NCBI RefSeq assembly: GCF_003347595.2
Contig: NZ_QCZK02000011.1
Span: 1-34,576 of the forward strand
DNA: 34,576 nt
Source of the DNA: Botryobacter ruber
Lineage (GTDB): Bacteria; Bacteroidota; Bacteroidia; Cytophagales; Hymenobacteraceae
Direction of reading: 5' to 3'
Part shown: piece after piece, positions 33,126-34,576 of the stretch
How the letters are laid out: every line of letters begins with the position of its first letter
How positions within the stretch are numbered: position 1 is the stretch's first letter
Translations under genes and position numbers: made by a program
The notes under the pieces: model-generated
Databases searched by the model: none
What the model saw: the letters and a program-made list of their open reading frames with translations, nothing else
What the model was told of the DNA's origin: nothing

Positions 33126-33635
33126 ATGAAGCTGCTCCTCTGTCTCTGTGCGTTAATTCTTTCCACTTCTGTGTTGGCTCAAGAACTTTCGCTGCGGAAC
33201 CTGCTCAAATTAAGAAAATTGGAGCTTGCGCAAATAAACAGAAAGCTTTCCGGGAAAGGGTGGCAGTTTGTATCAGATAGCAAACCCACTGACGCCACAA
33301 TGGGAAAGGCTATTTGGGCATACCATCCAATGGGTGAAAGTTCAACAGCCTGGTGTATTATCTACTACAACCACACCAGCCCATCCCGCATTCTCTACAA
33401 TATCTCCGGCGGTAAGGCCATTCAAAAGATTCAGAAGAAAATCGAAAAGCGAAAAATGAGTGTATGGGAGGAAGGCCAGCAGCAGGACGCGGGACAGTTT
33501 CTGGGGACTTTCTCAGACTACGCTGATGATAAACACGTAATGCGCCTTTTGAAATATGTGCAGCCTAACTACTACGGCATCAAAATTTTCATGAGAGAAG
33601 ATTATCTGAAAGCAAAGGAAAATGGCCGGTTATAA
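33126..33635 (+). CDS. Secreted hypothetical protein (169 aa)
   Basis: I recognise no family for this gene. The protein begins with a clear Sec signal peptide (MKLLLCLCALILSTSVLAQ, cleavage after about residue 19). The mature part is about 150 residues: an amphipathic helix rich in Leu/Lys/Arg (LSLRNLLKLRKLELAQINRK), a beta-rich middle with Trp/Tyr (AIWAYHPMGESSTAWCIIYY), and a Lys-rich helix (AIQKIQKKIEKRKMS). It ends in NYYGIKIFMREDYLKAKEN. A soluble periplasmic location is likely. It sits between two REP arrays and ~60 bases downstream of a 14-G tract that could alter promoter spacing. Confidence 0.78.
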   Translation: MKLLLCLCALILSTSVLAQELSLRNLLKLRKLELAQINRKLSGKGWQFVSDSKPTDATMGKAIWAYHPMGESSTAWCIIYYNHTSPSRILYNISGGKAIQKIQKKIEKRKMSVWEEGQQQDAGQFLGTFSDYADDKHVMRLLKYVQPNYYGIKIFMREDYLKAKENGRL

Positions 33636-33672
33636 AGCAGCGGGTTTAACCTTTCTGGTCTCCAGTTACTTC

Positions 33673-33770
33673 GCTAGTGCGAGCTTGTAGCTCGTACTGT
33701 TACTTTTGCTGGATGTATAGCTTTGTGGAAAAGAAAAGGCACGAGCTACAAGCTCGCGCCAGCGGGGGGG
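33673..33770. repeat. BIME unit downstream of the secreted-protein gene
   Basis: A plus-oriented REP (33673-33697) and a minus-oriented REP (33739-33767) surround the conserved spacer (TGTTACTTTTGCTGGATGTA, then AGCTTTGTGG), followed by a 7-G run. This is the sixth ~95-base unit of the same type. Downstream, GGTAACCGCTACCACCT (33798-33814) resembles a flank also found near 32920-32940. Confidence 0.9.
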
Positions 33771-33993
33771 AAGAGTAAGAGTTTTGCTGCCATCGGGTAA
33801 CCGCTACCACCTGCCGAAAACCAGTACATGTGTTTGGTTCGGTGTAGTGGATGGTGGCTCCCATGCTGGCTTTCGCTACGATTCTCTCCAGCTTCCATTT
33901 ACCGATATGCCGACTCGCTTCCATTCCTTTGCCCTTCTGATAGCTGTTTTGTATATAGAACAGGATAAGGTTACAAGCGCCGGCGGGCATTGT

Positions 33994-34018
33994 GCTAGTG
34001 CGAGCTTGTAGCTCGTAC
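33994..34018 (+). repeat. Isolated REP hairpin
   Basis: GCTAGTGCGAGCTTGTAGCT then CGTAC is a perfect plus-oriented copy. It is preceded by ACAAGCGCCGGCGGGC (33973-33988), which looks like a decayed minus-oriented copy. It lies ~50 bases from the stop codon of the leftward partial gene. Confidence 0.85.
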
Positions 34019-34065
34019 TAGCACTCGTGCTGTAACAAGCCAGCGCCAAAGTGGTTTCTCAACAT

Positions 34066-34576
34066 TTATGAAAATAGAGAAGTACATAGTAAGTCTAATT
34101 TAAGAAGAGCTATAAAATATATTTCTAAGGTTACTTCTTCAAGTTTATGATTATTATTGAGCAATATACTAAAGTTGTGGTGATCAAAATTAATGTAATA
34201 AATATCATGTAGGTATATGGATGGCTTAGAATCAGGGCCAAATCTTACAATATTTATCTGCTTGTATATTTTGCTTTCAAGGGTCCTGATACTGTTAATT
34301 ATTTTCGGAGGTAATTCATGATCTGAAACCTGCATCTCTCTTACTTTGTCTTTACTTATACTATGAATGTCAATAAATCTAAAATAATTGACAATAGAAA
34401 TTATCCTCATAAAGTCAATTGAAGAAGCTGATTCATGACCCTCACGAAATTGAACATATATACTCTCTGGTTCTATTACTAAGTTTTCCTGACCATATAA
34501 GTATTTCGCAACTATTAAATCTAAATCGTCAGGATTATTACTGTTATGATAATATATTGTTTGATTACCATTATTT
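34066..34576 (-). CDS. Partial AT-rich hypothetical gene, 5' end outside the window
   Basis: The frame ending in the stop at 34066-34068 is open to the window edge, so at least 169 residues are present and the start lies beyond 34576. An internal ATG exists near 34410, but the frame continues upstream through DFRIIS-like coding sequence without a stop. No domain is recognised. The visible part is rich in Ile, Asn, Asp and Leu with alternating helix and strand (PKIINSIRTLESKIYKQINI, IYLHDIYYINFDHHNFSILL). Base composition is far more AT-rich than the neighbouring genes, which suggests a horizontally acquired or fast-evolving accessory gene. Confidence 0.65.
   Translation of the reverse strand, partial: NNGNQTIYYHNSNNPDDLDLIVAKYLYGQENLVIEPESIYVQFREGHESASSIDFMRIISIVNYFRFIDIHSISKDKVREMQVSDHELPPKIINSIRTLESKIYKQINIVRFGPDSKPSIYLHDIYYINFDHHNFSILLNNNHKLEEVTLEIYFIALLKLDLLCTSLFS

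Overview
The window looks like chromosome from a member of the Bacteroidota, probably a Cytophagales/Hymenobacteraceae-type (Pontibacter-like) organism. The evidence is two secreted proteins with C-terminal type IX secretion (T9SS) sorting domains, CHU_C-type Ig-like repeats, a DUF3943 envelope protein, a bacteroidete VLRF1 release-factor-like protein, a bacterial cyanophycin synthetase, and almost no Shine-Dalgarno sequences. The species assignment is inference. Most of the window is moderately GC-rich; the first 300 bases, the leader between the two T9SS genes and the extreme right end are clearly AT-rich.

Layout. 600-714: tRNA-Cys with its terminator. 1002-3809: a short ORF and cphA (cyanophycin synthetase). 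3851-5074: mosaic of intergenic repeats around a small hypothetical gene. 5105-10562: DUF3943 protein (-), PBP4-type DacB (+), then a leftward group of TerB-like protein, PEBP/YbhB and an erythromycin-esterase-family protein. 11696-16631: two T9SS cargo proteins with closely related C-terminal sorting domains, each followed by a strong terminator. 16786-21917: AI-2E family transporter, bVLRF1-like protein, Na+/H+ antiporter, DUF4239 membrane protein and cytochrome c lipoprotein. 22283-24571: two Arg/Asp-rich low-complexity paralogues flanking a frameshifted mismatch-specific uracil-DNA glycosylase. 24693-29738: beta-barrel protein, lipoprotein with a subtilase-propeptide-like C-terminal part, DUF4403-like protein, Crp/Fnr regulator, membrane protein and a small hypothetical. 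29741-34018: an oxidoreductase, a small lipoprotein, a secreted protein and a REP-associated tyrosine transposase (RAYT) embedded in about twenty copies of its probable REP hairpin. An AT-rich partial gene runs off the right edge.

The genes are mostly unlinked envelope and housekeeping functions rather than one pathway. The most distinctive content lies between genes. Three repeat systems occur: (I) an asymmetric ~30-bp element with core GTGGTGGC in at least eleven intergenic sites; (II) large imperfect inverted repeats with arms containing GGATTAAAG; and (III) the RAYT/REP family, which forms composite ~95-bp inverted units with a conserved spacer. A family II element and a REP-bounded element share the same internal hairpin, which suggests mosaic exchange among small non-autonomous elements. 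No CRISPR array, prophage, integrase, classical IS or obvious defence island is visible.
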